In this document: one piece after another, positions 1 through 6,494 of the stretch
Layout of the letters: each line of letters starts with the position of its first letter
Position numbering within the stretch: the stretch's first letter is position 1
Source of the DNA: Actinomycetota bacterium
Lineage (GTDB): Bacteria > Actinomycetota > UBA4738 > HRBIN12
Length of the DNA stretch: 8,325 nt
Direction of reading: 5' to 3'
NCBI GenBank assembly: GCA_005883885.1
Contig: VAYF01000134.1
Location: forward strand, 1-8,325
Program-made: the position numbers and the translations under genes
The notes under the pieces: generated by a model
What the model was told of the DNA's origin: nothing
Seen by the model: only the letters and a program-made list of their open reading frames with translations
The model's database searches: none

Positions 1-864
1 ATCGTGCAGCATCACGAGCGGTTCGACGGCCGCGGCTATCCCGCGCGCCTGGAGGGGGAGCAGATCTCCCTCGGCGCTCGCGTCGTGAGCGTCGCCGATT
101 CATTCGAGGTGATGACGGCGGCGCGGGCGTACAAGCGACCGATGACGCCCTCGGCGGCGCGCCGCGAGCTCGCACGCTGCGCCGGGAGCCAGTTCGATCC
201 TGCGATCGTCCGGCTGTTCCTCAACCTCTCGATCGGCCGGCTCTGGTGGACGGTCGGCCCGGCATCGTGGGTGGCCGTCACGCCGGTGCTGGGATGGTTC
301 CTCCGCTCAGGGGAACAGATCGCGGTCGCGGCGAAGAGCACCGCCCTCGCGGCGGCGCTCGGACTCGGTGGCGCGTTGCAGATCCTCCCGGCTTCCGCGG
401 TGCCCCTCTCCGCAGCGCCGAGCTCGCCGGCGAGCGCCGTCACGTCCGGCCCCCGGGACGCTGCCGGCACATCGTCGGCCGACGTTGACCGCCCCGGCGA
501 GGAACCCGAAGGGAACCATCCTGGGACCGGATCGAGCGAGAACGGGCCGGCGTCCGACCCGGGGTCGGCTGGCGGCGGATCGACGACCGATCCGTCGGGC
601 GATCCGACGCCGATCCCCACGCCGGAGCCAACGCCCGACCCGGTCGGCGGCGCCGTGGACACCGTGACGAACACCGTCGGTGGTGCAGCGGACACGGTGA
701 CGAACACCGTCGGCAACACCGTGGACACGGTCACGGGTGTCGTCGACCAAACGACCGGCGGAGCGACGTCCGGGGCGAGCCAGACCGTCGACGGCACCGT
801 CCAGACGGTCGTCGACACGGCCGGATCCACGACCGACGAGATCGTCAGCAAGCTCGGCCTGTAG
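1..864 (+). CDS. HD-GYP domain protein, C-terminal part, with hydrophobic segments and a repeat-rich tail (5' end outside the window)
   Basis: The reading frame is open from base 1 to the TAG at 862-864, giving 287 residues; the true start lies upstream. Residues 4-14 carry the HHE-x3-GRGYP signature of HD-GYP phosphodiesterases, a family that typically hydrolyses cyclic di-GMP. It is followed by the usual GARVVSVADSFEVMTAARAYK helix region (to about residue 47) and a GSQFDP motif near residue 63. The catalytic domain ends around residue 75. Next come two hydrophobic stretches (about 80-102 and 108-132), plausibly membrane segments. After them is a low-complexity Ala/Ser/Pro/Gly tail with a PTPIPTPEPTPDP stretch, three 11-residue repeats of the type GAVDTVTNTVG (about 217-249), and a Thr/Val-rich end. 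The HD-GYP assignment is firm; the upstream sensory or HD-metal part is not visible. The tail's role is unknown; an extracytoplasmic location is inferred from its composition. The gap to the next gene is 76 bases. Confidence 0.85.
   Translation: MVQHHERFDGRGYPARLEGEQISLGARVVSVADSFEVMTAARAYKRPMTPSAARRELARCAGSQFDPAIVRLFLNLSIGRLWWTVGPASWVAVTPVLGWFLRSGEQIAVAAKSTALAAALGLGGALQILPASAVPLSAAPSSPASAVTSGPRDAAGTSSADVDRPGEEPEGNHPGTGSSENGPASDPGSAGGGSTTDPSGDPTPIPTPEPTPDPVGGAVDTVTNTVGGAADTVTNTVGNTVDTVTGVVDQTTGGATSGASQTVDGTVQTVVDTAGSTTDEIVSKLGL
649..747 (+). repeat. Three tandem 33-nt in-frame repeats in the tail of the HD-GYP protein
   Basis: The units run 649-681, 682-714 and 715-747 and encode GAVDTVTNTVG, GAADTVTNTVG and NTVDTVTGVVD. 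A 23-nt core at 658-680 recurs at 691-713 with a single mismatch; the third copy is diverged. The period is a whole number of codons, so copy number could change without breaking the frame. Confidence 0.8.
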
Positions 865-891
865 TCCTCTCGTCGTGTCGGCCTGCGCCGC

Positions 892-897
892 TAGACT
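892..897 (+). promoter_or_regulatory. Possible -10 element (TAGACT) upstream of ku
   Basis: TAGACT fits the actinobacterial TANNNT -10 pattern and lies 43 bases before the ku start in a 76-base gap after the HD-GYP gene. No good -35 hexamer is visible 16-19 bases upstream, so this is a weak call. It would be the only promoter candidate for the five-gene series that follows. Confidence 0.3.
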
Positions 898-926
898 GAC
901 CATTCCTGCTGCGCACGGTCCATCTC

Positions 927-934
927 AGGGAGGG
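927..934 (+). promoter_or_regulatory. Ribosome binding site of ku
   Basis: AGGGAGGG ends six bases before the ATG at 941. This strong Shine-Dalgarno match decides the start against the open frame that extends upstream to 737. Confidence 0.75.
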
Positions 935-940
935 CGAGCC

Positions 941-1834
941 ATGCCACGAGCCATGTGGAAAGGGGCCATCTCGTTCGGCCTCGTCACGATCCCGGTTGCC
1001 GTCTACCCGGCGACCGAAGAGAAGACCTTGCGGTTCAACCAGCTCCACGACGAGGACGGTGGCCGCATCCGCTACAAGCGCGTGTGCGAGAAGGACGGTG
1101 AAGAGGTCTCCTTCGAGCACATCGTCAAGGGGTTCGAGGTGGAGAAGGACCGCTACGTCGTCCTCACGGACGAAGACGTGAACGCCATCCCGGTCGAGTC
1201 CAGCAGGGCCATCGACATCCACCGGTTCGTGGACCTGGACGAGATCGATCCGGTGATGTTCAAGAAGAGCTACTACCTGGTCCCCGAGGAGACCGGTGCC
1301 AAGGCGTACGCCTTGCTCCGCGAGGCCATGGCCGATGACGGTCGCGTGGGGATCGCCAAGGTCAGCTTCCGGGACAAGGAACACCTCGCCGCGCTCCGCT
1401 TCAAGGATGACGCCTTCGTGCTGGAGACCATGTACTGGCCGGATGAGATCCGCGAAGCCGATTTCGGCGGCATCGACGTCAGCGCCAAGATCCGTGGTCA
1501 GGAGCTCGAGATGGCGAAGCAACTGATCGAGTCGCTCTCGGGGGAGTGGGATCCGGAGGAGTACGGCGACGAATACCGCCAGGCCCTGCTCCAGATCGTC
1601 GAGGCCAAGCTCAACGGGCAGGAGATCGAGGTCGTCGCCCCCGAGCCGACCGCGAAGGTCGTCGATCTGATGGAGGCGCTCAAGGCGTCGGTCGCGGCCG
1701 CCAAGAAGCAGGCGGACGAGCCCGCCCCGGCGCGCAAGCCGACAGCGAAGAAGCCGGCGGCCAAGAAGAAGTCCTCGGCGAAGAAGCCGGCCGCGAAGAA
1801 GCCCGCGGCGCGGAAGAAGGCCGTCGGGGAGTAG
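941..1834 (+). CDS. ku: Non-homologous end-joining protein Ku
   Basis: This 297-residue protein is a bacterial Ku homodimer subunit, which binds broken double-stranded DNA ends and recruits the ligase LigD. The start MPRAMWKGAISFGLVTIPV is the hallmark N-terminus of the family. The Ku core (beta-barrel and bridge) follows, with family-typical stretches such as RIRYKRVCEKDGEEV, KSYYLVPEE and ETMYWPDEIR, to about residue 250. Residues 255-297 form a basic tail of AKKPAAK-type units (about 16 Lys), as in many mycobacterial and Streptomyces Ku proteins, where such extensions bind DNA. The length is normal for a tailed bacterial Ku. The stop overlaps the next start by one base (TAGTG). No ligD is seen in the window; it may lie elsewhere. 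The assignment is secure. Confidence 0.97.
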   Translation: MPRAMWKGAISFGLVTIPVAVYPATEEKTLRFNQLHDEDGGRIRYKRVCEKDGEEVSFEHIVKGFEVEKDRYVVLTDEDVNAIPVESSRAIDIHRFVDLDEIDPVMFKKSYYLVPEETGAKAYALLREAMADDGRVGIAKVSFRDKEHLAALRFKDDAFVLETMYWPDEIREADFGGIDVSAKIRGQELEMAKQLIESLSGEWDPEEYGDEYRQALLQIVEAKLNGQEIEVVAPEPTAKVVDLMEALKASVAAAKKQADEPAPARKPTAKKPAAKKKSSAKKPAAKKPAARKKAVGE

Positions 1835-2757
1835 TGCTCCCGGCGTATCGCGATCGAGCCGCGTCGCCCGCCGACGTGGCCGCGGTCGTCGAGCTGCTCC
1901 GTGCCCACGAGCTCGCGGACCACGGTCGCGTCACCGCCGACTGGGACGAGATCGTTCGTTTCGTGTGGCGCGATCCCACCTTCGACATCCAGGAGGACGG
2001 GTGGATCGTCGAGCGCGGTGGCGTGCCGGTGGCGTTCGCGGGTGTGTTCCACGAGGACGTCGACACGGGCGAGACGTCCACATCGTGGGTGGCGTCTCCT
2101 CCCATGGATCGTGCTGACGGGGTGCTTCCGTTCCTCCTCGATCGGCTCATGGCGCGAGCTCGCGAACATGGAGCTCGTTCGCTGCGTCATCTGGTCTACC
2201 GCAACGACGATGCGCACCGGACGGCCGTCCTGGAGCGCGGGTTCCGCCGGGTGCGTTCGGACTGGACGATGCACCGGGAGATCGCTCCGGATGGACCGGA
2301 TGCGGCAGCACCGGACGGCATCCGGTTCGCGACCCTGGCGGAGCATCCTGATCAGCTCGGTCTCTACCGGGCGGATCAGGAGGCGTTCGCCGAGCACTTC
2401 GGGTTCTCGCCGGAGTCCTTCGAGGTGTGGCGACAGCGCCGGTTCGATGCCGACGACGACCGCTCCCGATGGTTGCTCGCGCTCGAAGGTGATCAGATCG
2501 TCGCGTTCCTCTGTGAGGTGGTCGGCGGAGAGGTCGCCCAGGTCGCGGCGCTCGGGACACGGCAGCGGTGGCGCGGCCGCGGGATCGGCTCTGCGCTGCT
2601 GCGCCGGGCCTTCGCGGAGATGGCGCGTGCCGGGCACCGCGAGGTGACCTTGTGGGTCGACGCCCAGAACGAGACGTGTGCGGTCGGCCTCTACGAGCGG
2701 GTGGGGATGCGTCCGGTCGTCGTCGATGACACCTACCAGCTCGAGCTGGCACCGTGA
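1834..2757 (+). CDS. Tandem GNAT-domain N-acetyltransferase (first of two)
   Basis: This 307-residue protein starts at GTG 1834, which shares its first base with the last base of the ku stop; the frame is open further upstream only as a shadow of ku. It has two GNAT-fold halves. The C-terminal half (about residues 160-307) is complete: a QIVAFLCEVV strand, the acetyl-CoA pyrophosphate-binding loop RQRWRGRGIG at 243-252, and the motif-B region VDAQNETCAVGLYERVGM. The N-terminal half (1-150) keeps the fold pattern (DDAHRTAVLERGFRRV) but has no R/Q-x-x-G-x-G loop, so it is probably structural or binds substrate. The arrangement resembles mycothiol synthase MshD and relatives, which use acetyl-CoA, but nothing here proves that substrate. 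It overlaps the next gene by four bases (GTGA) and is related to it. Confidence 0.88.
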   Translation: MLPAYRDRAASPADVAAVVELLRAHELADHGRVTADWDEIVRFVWRDPTFDIQEDGWIVERGGVPVAFAGVFHEDVDTGETSTSWVASPPMDRADGVLPFLLDRLMARAREHGARSLRHLVYRNDDAHRTAVLERGFRRVRSDWTMHREIAPDGPDAAAPDGIRFATLAEHPDQLGLYRADQEAFAEHFGFSPESFEVWRQRRFDADDDRSRWLLALEGDQIVAFLCEVVGGEVAQVAALGTRQRWRGRGIGSALLRRAFAEMARAGHREVTLWVDAQNETCAVGLYERVGMRPVVVDDTYQLELAP

Positions 2758-3752
2758 GCGTTCCTGCCGGCTACCGGTCGCGGCCGGCGACGCTCGACGA
2801 TGTCGATACCGTCGATCGGTTCTTCCGGGAGGTCGACGAGGCGTTGTTCGGGTCGGCGGAGTCCAGTCGCGGATGGGTCGAGGAGTCCTGGCGGAGCGAC
2901 TGGGTCGACCTGCCGACCATGACCCTGCTGGTCTTCTCGGCCGACGGAGGCGTGGCGGCGACGGCCGACCTCGAAGCGATCGACCCGGCCAAGGAGATCG
3001 GCGCGTTCGCGCGCGTGCATCCCGGCCACCGGGGACGCGGCCTGGGAACGGCAGTCCTCGGATGGACGGAGAGCGCGGCAGCGGCCTTGATCGGCCCGGA
3101 CGCGACGGTGCCGCTCCACCACTCGATCGCGGCGGTGGACGGAGCTGCCCGAGACCTGCTGACCGAACGGGGGTACCACCATGTGCGGACGGCTTGGCAC
3201 ATGCGCATGGATCTCCCCGCCGCATATGTGGCCGGTCCGACGCCGGCCGAGGTGACGATCCGCCCATCGATCGAGGGCGTCGATGACGTCGGGATCTGGG
3301 AGACGATGGACAGCGCTTTCCGGACGCACTTCGGTTATCAGCCCGTCGGTCTGGAACGATGGTGGGACAACACCCGACGGGCCGGTCACTACGACCCGTC
3401 GCTGATGCTCGTGGCAGAGCACGCGGGTCGGATCGTCGGCGTCTCGTACCAGTACGTCCTCGCCGACGACGGCATCGGGTGGGTCGGCGACCTCGGGGTC
3501 CGACCCGAGATGCAGCGACGCGGCATCGGTTCCGCGTTGCTCCGTTCGGCGCTGGCCGATCTCTCGCGTCGCGGCTTGCGGATCGCCGAGCTCAACGTCG
3601 ATTCCCAGAACGAGTCCGGCGCGGTTGACCTCTATCGCAAGGTCGGCATGACGGTCGTGCGCGAGTGGCTCGACTACGTGCGATCCCTGGCCGGCGCGCC
3701 GGCCCTGGGTGAGCCTCCCGCCACGTCGACAGGTGTAAGCTCGGGCGCGTGA
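2754..3752 (+). CDS. Tandem GNAT-domain N-acetyltransferase (second of two)
   Basis: This 332-residue protein starts at GTG 2754 inside the stop region of the previous gene (GTGA overlap). Both GNAT halves keep an acetyl-CoA loop: HPGHRGRGLG at residues 89-98 and RPEMQRRGIG at 250-259. The second is followed by the motif-B stretch VDSQNESGAVDLYRKVGM. The C-terminal half closely resembles that of its upstream neighbour (GIGSALLR, AFxEHFGF versus AFRTHFGY, QNExxAVxLYxxVGM), so the two genes look like a duplicated pair. About 20 residues after the last GNAT strand (a Gly/Pro/Ser-rich tail) look non-domain. Its stop overlaps the glnB start by four bases. The substrate is unknown; MshD-like or antibiotic/peptide acetylation are possibilities only. 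Confidence 0.88.
   Translation: MSVPAGYRSRPATLDDVDTVDRFFREVDEALFGSAESSRGWVEESWRSDWVDLPTMTLLVFSADGGVAATADLEAIDPAKEIGAFARVHPGHRGRGLGTAVLGWTESAAAALIGPDATVPLHHSIAAVDGAARDLLTERGYHHVRTAWHMRMDLPAAYVAGPTPAEVTIRPSIEGVDDVGIWETMDSAFRTHFGYQPVGLERWWDNTRRAGHYDPSLMLVAEHAGRIVGVSYQYVLADDGIGWVGDLGVRPEMQRRGIGSALLRSALADLSRRGLRIAELNVDSQNESGAVDLYRKVGMTVVREWLDYVRSLAGAPALGEPPATSTGVSSGA
3736..3741 (+). promoter_or_regulatory. Possible -10 element (TAAGCT) for leaderless glnB transcription
   Basis: TAAGCT fits TANNNT and ends seven bases before the GTG of glnB at 3749, the spacing expected if transcription started at the GTG itself (leaderless mRNA, common in Actinomycetota). No Shine-Dalgarno sequence precedes this start. 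No convincing -35 is seen, and the site sits within the end of the previous coding region, so coupling by overlap is the alternative explanation. Confidence 0.3.
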
Positions 3753-3993
3753 AGCTCGTCACCGCCATCGTGAAACCCCACCGGATCGACGACGTCAAGG
3801 ACGCGCTCCGCGAGATCGGCGTGAGCGGGCTCAGGTGGTCGTCGACGACGGCGACGTCGAGGGCGTCGTCGACGCGATCGTGAAAGCGGCGAGGACGGGG
3901 AAGATCGGCGACGGGAAGCTCTGGGTGGGCGAGGTCGACCGCGTGATGCGGATCCGCACCGGCGAGATGGGCCCCGACGCGTTGTCGGGGTGA
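3749..3993 (+). pseudogene. glnB: Nitrogen regulatory protein PII, broken: internal deletion with frameshift removes the T-loop
   Basis: PII proteins are small trimeric sensors of 2-oxoglutarate and ATP/ADP, about 112 residues long. From GTG 3749 the frame encodes MKLVTAIVKPHRIDDVKDAL and continues to GVSGL, matching PII residues 1-28. That frame then turns to nonsense and stops at TGA 3881-3883 (44 codons). From 3832 another frame encodes QVVVDDGDVEGVVDAIVKAA, then the PII C-terminal signature TGKIGDGKLWVGEV and the RIRTGE nucleotide-binding stretch, ending at TGA 3991-3993. This matches family residues from about 62 to the end. About residues 29-61 are missing, roughly 100 nt, including the entire T-loop and the equivalent of Tyr51, the residue modified by GlnD. 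The start overlaps the GNAT stop and the end overlaps glnD, each by GTGA. Identity as PII is firm; whether the lesion is biological or an assembly error is open. Confidence 0.88.
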
Positions 3994-6452
3994 GTGTGCC
4001 CGGCCCCGCCGTCAGCCTCCGTGAAGGGTTGGGTGCGCTCGAACGGGCGTACACCCTCGGTCACCACGGCCCTGCGGTGGCGCGACGGCGCGCGGCGCTC
4101 GTGGATGCATGCCTCGTCGAGCTGTTCGATCGCGCAGGCGCCCCCGCCCACGTGGCGCTGGTTGCGACCGGTGGCTACGGACGGATGGTCCAGCTTCCGG
4201 CGTCGGACATCGACCTGCTCGTGGTCCACGATGACGCCGCATCCATCGCGGTGATCGTCGACGCGCTCCTGTACCCGTTGTGGGATGCCGGACTCCCGGT
4301 GGGGCATGCGGTGCGCACGGCAGCAGAGTGCCTCGCGGCCACCGAACGGCTCGATGCGTGGACCGCGATGCTGGACGGGCGTCTCGTGGCGGGTGACGAG
4401 ACGCTCGCCGCTCGCGCGCTCGCGCCCGTTCGGGCGCGAGCGCGCGAGGACCCCGCCGGGTTCGCGCGCCGGCTGCGGGACGCGGCCGGCGCGCGCCGGG
4501 AGCGCTTCGGCTCCAGCGCGCACCTCCTGGAACCCGATCTGAAGGAGGGGAGCGGCGGGCTCCGCGACGTGGCTTCGCTGGGGTGGCTCGCGGCGGCGCT
4601 CGGGACCGACCCGGAGGGCGCCGGCGTCGTCCGCGCGCGCGAGCGCGCGGCGGTCGACGCCGGCGAAGCGTTCTTGGTCCGTGCCCGCAGCGCGATCCAG
4701 CTGCTGACCGGGCGCCGCACCGACCGGCTGGTCACGGAGCTCCAGCCGGACGTCGCGCGCGAGATGGGCTTCGTGGACGAACCCAACCTGCTCGCGACCG
4801 ACGGACTGATGCGTTCGCTCTTCGAACACGCGCGGAACGTCGAGCACGTCTCCGGGCTGGCGGTCGCGCGGGTGATGGCGGGAGCCACGGGCGGGGGGTC
4901 CGTCGATATCGGGGACCCGGCGGCGATCCTGGAAGCGCTTGCAGACGCGGCCGATCAGGGCCAGGTCCCGTCGGTGGGATTGTTGGACGCGATCGAGGAC
5001 GTGGCCGTCCCCGATCCCGTCGCGTGGGACGCGCGCACGCGCGCCGCCTTCCTCCGGTTGCTCCGCACCGGCGAACGTGGCTCGGCGATGTTCGATGTGC
5101 TCGATCGGGTGGGTCTGCTCGCCCGGTTCATCCCCGCTTGGGCCGGCGTGCGCTGCCGTCCGCAGCGCGACCCGTACCATCGCTCGACCGTCGATGCGCA
5201 TCTTCTGGCTGCGGCCGCACGGATGGCCGATCTGCTCGCAGGATCGGGTGACGCCGAGGATCCGCTCGAGGTCGCGACGGTCGCGCACGTCGAGCGCCCT
5301 GACGCCTTGCTGCTGGGCGCGCTGCTGCACGATGTCGGGAAGACCGGCAAGGGCGGACACGTCCCGATCGGAACCGCGATCGCTCGCGACACGCTCGACG
5401 AGATGGGGGTCGCCGGAGCCGATCACGACCTGGCGGTCTTCATGGTCGAGGAGCACCTGCTCCTTCCCGACACCGCGACCCGTCGCGATCTGTCGGATGA
5501 GGACTTGCTCCTGGATGTCGCGGCTCGCATCGGGACGCCCGAGCGACTGGCCGGGCTCTACCTCCTGGCGAAGGCGGACGCGTTGGCGACGGGTCCCGCC
5601 GCCTGGACGCCCTGGCGCGAGACGCTCGTCCGTGAGCTGGTCGCCAAGGTCCAGCGCGTGTTCGACCGCGGACAGATGGGTGAGGAGCTCGCCGCGCATC
5701 TCGCCGAGCGAACCGAACGCCTGCGAGAGCTCTTGCATGGCGAGCCGGACGACCGGATCGAACGGTTCATCTTGCGGGTGCCGAGGAGCTACCTCCTCGC
5801 CGTCGACCCCGGACGTGTCGCCGAGCATTTCCGGATCGTCATGCCGCCGCTGGGCCGGAACGAGGTGCGGACCGCGTCCACGGCAGGATCGCGAGCGGGA
5901 ACATACGAGGTCGTCGTGGTCGCCTCGGACCGGCCCGGGTTGCTCTCCTGGATCGCCGGCGCGCTCGCCATCGGGGGGATCTCGATCCTCGCCGCGCAGG
6001 CGTTCACGACCGAGGACCGGACCGCGATCGACGTGTTCGAGGTGGAGGGCGCCTTCGAGCCCGAGATCACCGAGGCTCGCTGGCGCGCCTTCCGGAGCAC
6101 GCTACGGCGGACCATCGAGGGGTCGATATCCCTCGAACACCGGGTCCGGGAGAAGGGCCGGCACTATCCGCGGCCACGGGTATCGAGCCCGGTGACCGTC
6201 CGCGCCCTCAACGACGTCTCCGAGTTCTCGACCGTGATCGAGGTGGGCGCGCCCGATCGGATCGGCCTCCTGCACGACATCACGAGGACGTTCGCGGACC
6301 TCCATCTCGGCGTCCACCTCGCGAAGGTGGCGACCTTCGACGGTCGGGTCGTCGACGCGTTCTACGTGCGCGATGAGCTTGGTCGCAAGGTGACCGAGCC
6401 CGGGCTGCTGGCGGGGGTCGAGTCCGCGTTGCGGGAGCGTCTGGAGACGTAG
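3990..6452 (+). CDS. glnD: [Protein-PII] nucleotidyltransferase / deuridylylating enzyme GlnD
   Basis: This 820-residue bifunctional nitrogen-status sensor modifies PII at its T-loop tyrosine when glutamine is low and removes the group when glutamine is high. In Corynebacterium and Streptomyces the transferred group is AMP rather than UMP. Domains in order: nucleotidyltransferase with GGYGR at 61-65 and the metal-binding SDID at 72-75; the GlnD-type KEGSGGLRD at 185-193; an HD hydrolase domain with DPYHRSTVDAH from 394, HDVGK at 447-451, and the family stretch LLLPDTATRRDLSDED; then two ACT domains (about 638-715 and 747-818), the glutamine-sensing part. All key motifs are present. The length suits actinobacterial GlnD and is shorter than the E. 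coli enzyme (about 890). GTG 3990 overlaps the glnB stop by four bases; GTG 3996 is an in-frame alternative. The enzyme looks intact although the adjacent PII gene is broken. Confidence 0.95.
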   Translation: MSVPGPAVSLREGLGALERAYTLGHHGPAVARRRAALVDACLVELFDRAGAPAHVALVATGGYGRMVQLPASDIDLLVVHDDAASIAVIVDALLYPLWDAGLPVGHAVRTAAECLAATERLDAWTAMLDGRLVAGDETLAARALAPVRARAREDPAGFARRLRDAAGARRERFGSSAHLLEPDLKEGSGGLRDVASLGWLAAALGTDPEGAGVVRARERAAVDAGEAFLVRARSAIQLLTGRRTDRLVTELQPDVAREMGFVDEPNLLATDGLMRSLFEHARNVEHVSGLAVARVMAGATGGGSVDIGDPAAILEALADAADQGQVPSVGLLDAIEDVAVPDPVAWDARTRAAFLRLLRTGERGSAMFDVLDRVGLLARFIPAWAGVRCRPQRDPYHRSTVDAHLLAAAARMADLLAGSGDAEDPLEVATVAHVERPDALLLGALLHDVGKTGKGGHVPIGTAIARDTLDEMGVAGADHDLAVFMVEEHLLLPDTATRRDLSDEDLLLDVAARIGTPERLAGLYLLAKADALATGPAAWTPWRETLVRELVAKVQRVFDRGQMGEELAAHLAERTERLRELLHGEPDDRIERFILRVPRSYLLAVDPGRVAEHFRIVMPPLGRNEVRTASTAGSRAGTYEVVVVASDRPGLLSWIAGALAIGGISILAAQAFTTEDRTAIDVFEVEGAFEPEITEARWRAFRSTLRRTIEGSISLEHRVREKGRHYPRPRVSSPVTVRALNDVSEFSTVIEVGAPDRIGLLHDITRTFADLHLGVHLAKVATFDGRVVDAFYVRDELGRKVTEPGLLAGVESALRERLET
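4411..4448 (+). repeat. Perfect 38-nt inverted repeat inside glnD
   Basis: The arms CTCGCGCGCTCGCGCCCG (4411-4428) and CGGGCGCGAGCGCGCGAG (4431-4448) are exact reverse complements of 18 bases separated by TT. The segment is translated as part of an Ala/Arg-rich helix (ARALAPVRARAR) between the nucleotidyltransferase motif and KEGSGGLRD. It would form a very stable hairpin in RNA or single-stranded DNA. Confidence 0.85.
4463..4495 (+). repeat. Second GC-rich inverted repeat inside glnD
   Basis: CGCGCGCCGGC (4463-4473) pairs perfectly with GCCGGCGCGCG (4485-4495) across an 11-base loop. It lies only 14 bases after the 38-nt inverted repeat. A further 8-bp hairpin with a GCGA loop is at 4631-4650 (CCGCGCGC / GCGCGCGG). 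Confidence 0.7.
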
Positions 6453-6494
6453 CGAGAACCGAACGCGACGCCCCTCGCGTACAACGGTCCAAGG

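Noticed and set aside
737..940. Upstream extension of the ku frame to an ATG at 737
   Set aside because: The extra 68 residues overlap the HD-GYP tail and are Arg/Ser/Pro-rich; the Ku family starts at the WKGAISFG segment and a strong ribosome site precedes ATG 941.
1498..3267. Long minus-strand open frame (589 codons) opposite ku and the GNAT genes
   Set aside because: Its translation is Arg/Pro/His-rich with no recognisable domain, and it mirrors well-identified + strand genes; such frames are common opposite GC-rich coding DNA.
3820..3883. Programmed ribosomal frameshift in glnB
   Set aside because: A frameshift would restore only the frame, not the roughly 33 missing T-loop residues, and no slippery heptamer is visible at the join.
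4411..4448. Intrinsic terminator in glnD
   Set aside because: The stem is strong but no T-run follows and it lies in the middle of an intact coding region.
3831..5828. Minus-strand open frame of 665 codons opposite glnB/glnD
   Set aside because: The composition is that of a shadow frame and it lies against glnD, whose domains are all conserved on the + strand.
6456..6480. ECF-sigma-type promoter (GAACC ... CGCGT) before the lipoprotein gene
   Set aside because: The match is short and GC-rich motifs of this kind recur by chance; there is no ECF sigma gene nearby to support it.
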